A stretch of DNA of 64,000 nt from Bog-473 sp963754445. GTDB taxonomy: Bacteria; Actinomycetota; Acidimicrobiia; Acidimicrobiales; RAAP-2. Shown piece by piece: positions 61,529-64,000 of the stretch (positions within the stretch are counted from its first letter, which is position 1; each line of letters opens with the position of its first letter). The notes beneath the pieces were generated by a model. It was not told the origin of the DNA. It saw nothing but the letters and a program-made list of their open reading frames with translations, and did no database searches. The stretch is from positions 62,001-126,000 of the forward strand of contig CAVWFT010000002.1 of NCBI GenBank assembly GCA_963754445.1, in the 5' to 3' direction. The position numbers and the translations under genes are program-made.

Positions 61529-61570
61529 GCCATCGGGTCAGCGGAGCGGCGCCCGCGGTCAAGTCCGGGG

Positions 61571-62548
61571 TCAGCCCTCGGTGACTTCGGTGGGAAGCGG
61601 CCGGCGGGTGAGGCGCCGGACACCGGAGGCCATCCGGTTCAGGGGTGTCGAGCGCAGGACGCGCAGCTCGCGTCGCACGTTGCCGTGAGCCTGACGTAAC
61701 GCAATGACGTCATCGACCCACAGCTGCGCCGGAGGAAATGACGAAGGCGCGTGCCAGGACTCGTGGTACCCGACCCGGGAGCAGAGCTCGGCGAAGATCT
61801 CGCGCTGCACACTCGCTTGGTCGGCGTACTGGTCGACCGCGGCCTGCTGGTGGCGGAGCGACGGGTCGAGCCAGCTCGATCCCGCAGCCGCTGCATCTGG
61901 GGCGGCCTCGATGCCGACGTCACGGAGAAATCCCGTGATCTCGGTGCTGGCCCGCTCCGGATCCTCGAGCATCGCGTCGTACTCGACGACCAGGGTCGGC
62001 AGTCCCTCCAGGCCGACCGCGGCCGACCGCATGTACCGGTCCCAGCTGGCCAGCCCCAGGGACATCGGAAGACCGTCTCGCGATTCGAGGGAACGAGCGA
62101 CCCGGAGCGGATCACGCAGCACGAACACTGCGGCCATTCTCGCCGGGACCACATCGCGCCAGAAGGCCAGCGTCATGCACATCCGGGGGTCTTTGACGAC
62201 GAGCGCGTTTCCGTTGAAGGTCGACTCGTACCAGCGTGCGGCCTTGGCCCGCGTGGCGTCGAACCCCGGCACCAGGTCCCAGCGAAGGATCGGCTCGGGC
62301 GGTGCGTACGGACTGCTCCCGACTCCCTGGAGGAGCCTCGTGTTGCACCCGATGACGGTCCTGCTCTCCCAGTGGCCACGCTCGTTCGAACTGTTGGCGG
62401 GAACGATGTCGTCTTCACCGGGCGGCGTGAGGCCGAGGGCGACCAACATTCCGGCCGTGGCCGACGTCCCGCTGCGATTTGCCCCGACCACGACGACGCA
62501 CGTGGTCTGCGACCCGGTGGAGGTGGGTGAACCCGCCGACGGAGTCAC
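61571..62548 (-). CDS. Sulfotransferase-family protein (paralog I)
   Basis: A 325 aa relative of paralogs A, G and H: VVVVGANRSGTSATAGML (P-loop, Ala-Asn in place of Met-His), SSNERGHWES, VKDPRMCMTLAFWRDVVPARM, VFVLRDPLRVARSL, and the C-terminal helix WVDDVIALRQAH ... ELRVLRSTPLNRM. The start is uncertain: GTG at 62548 gives an N-terminus like the paralogs; GTG at 62560 or 62596 is in frame too. A TATATT element lies at 62642-62637 on the minus strand. Substrate unknown. Confidence 0.75.
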   Translation of the reverse strand: MTPSAGSPTSTGSQTTCVVVVGANRSGTSATAGMLVALGLTPPGEDDIVPANSSNERGHWESRTVIGCNTRLLQGVGSSPYAPPEPILRWDLVPGFDATRAKAARWYESTFNGNALVVKDPRMCMTLAFWRDVVPARMAAVFVLRDPLRVARSLESRDGLPMSLGLASWDRYMRSAAVGLEGLPTLVVEYDAMLEDPERASTEITGFLRDVGIEAAPDAAAAGSSWLDPSLRHQQAAVDQYADQASVQREIFAELCSRVGYHESWHAPSSFPPAQLWVDDVIALRQAHGNVRRELRVLRSTPLNRMASGVRRLTRRPLPTEVTEG

Positions 62549-62805
62549 GATCGGGTCCACGCGGACCCAGACAAGGCGATCACGATGATCCTCCACTTCC
62601 CTGTGCCGGCCGCAACCGACGGTTGGGCCGGAGCGGAATATATCCGGTGCCCTTCCGGGCCTCCGAGGCCTGGCCGCCCGGCACCGCACCGGAGACTCAG
62701 CGGAACCTCAGCCAAGACTCGCAAAACCCCCAGCCCAGGCTCTGAGCAGCCTCAGGAGCGACTTCTACACTGCGGCCGATTCCGGCTCGAAGAGCGAGGG
62801 AATGC

Positions 62806-63525
62806 ATGGCACGCAGAATGGCGATCCTGTTGAGGACGGGGAAGCGGACGGTGAGGCGGACCCGCAACCGCCTGGACCGGCGTCCCGTGGCCCACTTCAT
62901 GCACCTGGACAAGACCGCCGGCACGGCACTGCGTCTCGCCTTGCGCGACGTCCGCACGTCCACCTCGTCGCGCCTGGTGCTTCACGGTCACGGGGCCCGC
63001 CTGAAAGGCATTCCCGAGGGACAGCAATTCTTCTTCTGCGTCCGCGACCCCATCGACCGCTATGTCAGCGGGTTCATGAGCCGCCTGCGCCAGGGTCGCC
63101 CTCGGTTCGACTTCCCGTGGAAGGAGGAGGAGGCACGAGCCTTCTCCAGGTTTGCGTCGCCGGACGACCTGGCGGTTGCACTCAGCGCCGGGTCGGACCG
63201 CCAGCTCGAAGCGGAAGATGCGATGCGTTCCATCCGCCACGTCCGCTCGTCCTATTGGGACTGGTTCTCCGATCCCGACTACTTCCGGAGTCGGTCCGGC
63301 GACCTCCTGTGGATCGGGCGGGTCGGGAACCTCGAGCTGGGGCGGCTGGCCGTCGCCCTCGGTGTCGATGAATTGACCATGCCCAGAGACACCGTCGCCG
63401 CCAATCGCACCACCAGTTCCAAACCAGAGCTCAGCGATCTCGGCCGCCACAACCTGCAGCGCTGGTACGCGAAGGACTACGCGTTCCTCGAACTCTGCGA
63501 CGAGGTGTTCCCACCCAACACGTGA
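62806..63525 (+). CDS. Sulfotransferase family 2-like protein
   Basis: A 239 aa protein of the Sulfotransfer_2 (chondroitin/heparan 2-O type) pattern: FMHLDKTAGTALRLAL is the 5'-phosphosulfate loop (H-x-x-K-T-A-G-T) and FFCVRDPIDRYVSGFMSRLR is the 3'-phosphate motif with Arg and Ser. The N-terminus is very basic. ATG at 62806 has GAGGG 5 bases upstream. A TACACT element lies at 62764-62769. It diverges from paralog I across about 260 bases that include a GGCCTC-C-GAGGCC palindrome (62658-62670). Confidence 0.8.
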   Translation: MARRMAILLRTGKRTVRRTRNRLDRRPVAHFMHLDKTAGTALRLALRDVRTSTSSRLVLHGHGARLKGIPEGQQFFFCVRDPIDRYVSGFMSRLRQGRPRFDFPWKEEEARAFSRFASPDDLAVALSAGSDRQLEAEDAMRSIRHVRSSYWDWFSDPDYFRSRSGDLLWIGRVGNLELGRLAVALGVDELTMPRDTVAANRTTSSKPELSDLGRHNLQRWYAKDYAFLELCDEVFPPNT

Positions 63526-63558
63526 GGGGAGGCCTGCCCGAGGTGGTCCTCCGGTCGC

Positions 63559-64000
63559 TCAGTCGTTCTCGACCGTGTAGTCCCAATATCCGACGACGTG
63601 CCTGTGGTCGGGCGCCCATTGCATCTGACCCTCGCCGACCAGCTCGTAGGACCGCAGCTTGAACGTCAGTGCCTGACCGCGATGGAGGACGTGCGGGAGT
63701 GCATGCTCCCCGGGGACGAGGCCCATGACGAAGACCGAACCCAGGTGGTCCACCGAGTGGAAGTCGGCGATGGAGACGGGCACATCGGCCGTGGCGTCCT
63801 TCATCGTGACGGTCCAGGTGCACGTGGTGGCGGCGGGCTGATTGGGCAACCCTTCCCCGGGCACGATCGGACCACTGACGACGACTCGGACGTTGAAGGC
63901 CCTGGTCTTGGCCTCGATCGGCAGCCCCTCCACCTGCAGCGCAGGCTTCGCTTCGGTGCCGACCAGCGGGGCGTCGACGCTGGGATCGATCGTCTTCTTG
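63559..64000 (-). CDS. Hypothetical protein, truncated by the window edge
   Basis: Only the C-terminal 147 residues are present; the frame stays open to base 64000, so the true start is outside. The fragment is beta-rich with Val/Gly/Asp-rich strands (FNVRVVVSGPIVPGEG, CTWTVTMKDATADVPVSIADFHSVDHLG) and ends HVVGYWDYTVEND. No family recognised; it could be a cupredoxin-like or beta-sandwich domain. Converges on the Sulfotransfer_2-type gene. Confidence 0.6.
   Translation of the reverse strand, partial: KKTIDPSVDAPLVGTEAKPALQVEGLPIEAKTRAFNVRVVVSGPIVPGEGLPNQPAATTCTWTVTMKDATADVPVSIADFHSVDHLGSVFVMGLVPGEHALPHVLHRGQALTFKLRSYELVGEGQMQWAPDHRHVVGYWDYTVEND

Overview
The window is a GC-rich, densely coded bacterial chromosome segment. 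GTG starts, 1-4 base start/stop overlaps, a GuaB3-type IMP dehydrogenase relative next to guaA, PstCABS, a DUF4242 nickel-binding-type protein and a probable widespread use of leaderless mRNAs (TAnnnT boxes 6-8 bases before the start codon) all point to an actinomycete, perhaps of the Acidimicrobiia type. The lineage is an inference; no rRNA gene or other phylogenetic marker was identified. No tRNA, rRNA, CRISPR array, insertion sequence or prophage was recognised.

Region 1 (1-14.6 kb, minus strand) is a phosphate-uptake region. A tightly coupled operon, pstC-pstA-pstB-pstS, continues into a giant membrane-anchored PstS-like protein, a sortase-fold protein that has lost both catalytic His and Cys, and a cupredoxin-like lipoprotein. 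A separate secreted PstS-like protein lies downstream, and a secreted protein built of Ig-like repeats lies upstream. A well-formed PHO-box-like triple direct repeat (14637-14664) sits between the Ig-repeat gene and region 2.

Region 2 (14.8-36.4 kb) is a large surface-glycan locus. The plus-strand operon encodes a GNAT acetyltransferase, a WecA/MraY-type phosphoglycosyltransferase, a DegT aminotransferase, three tandem GT14 (xylosyltransferase/core-2 branching) paralogs and three sulfotransferases, one fused to a GT2-like glycosyltransferase. The opposing strand encodes a CapD/PglF-type UDP-sugar dehydratase, a nucleotidyltransferase-like protein, a UDP-sugar 6-dehydrogenase, an epimerase and a small glycosyltransferase. 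A Wzz/BY-kinase-like chain-length protein with a degenerate ATP site, a GT2 enzyme and a secreted beta-helix protein follow. Together they predict a phosphate-free, sulfated, uronic-acid and diamino-sugar glycan. No Wzx or Wzy was seen inside the window.

Region 3 (36.6-48.2 kb) mixes one-carbon and purine genes (metF, folD, purH) with more sulfotransferases. A purN-sulfotransferase pair has been duplicated: one copy remains two overlapping genes, the other is fused into a single PurN-sulfotransferase protein. Three more sulfotransferases and a beta-helix lipoprotein follow.

Region 4 (48.3-64 kb) is mostly core metabolism: a K+ channel, a 2OG-Fe(II) oxygenase, sucCD with a B12-binding mutase subunit, a TetR regulator facing a DUF4242 gene across two palindromes, pcrA-guaA-guaB3, a 2-keto-4-pentenoate hydratase family protein, a Nudix hydrolase and a methyltransferase. 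It ends with two more sulfotransferases and a truncated hypothetical gene. In all, ten sulfotransferase-like domains occur in 64 kb. The overall hypothesis is a phosphate-responsive sulfated surface glycan system in a Gram-positive-type bacterium.
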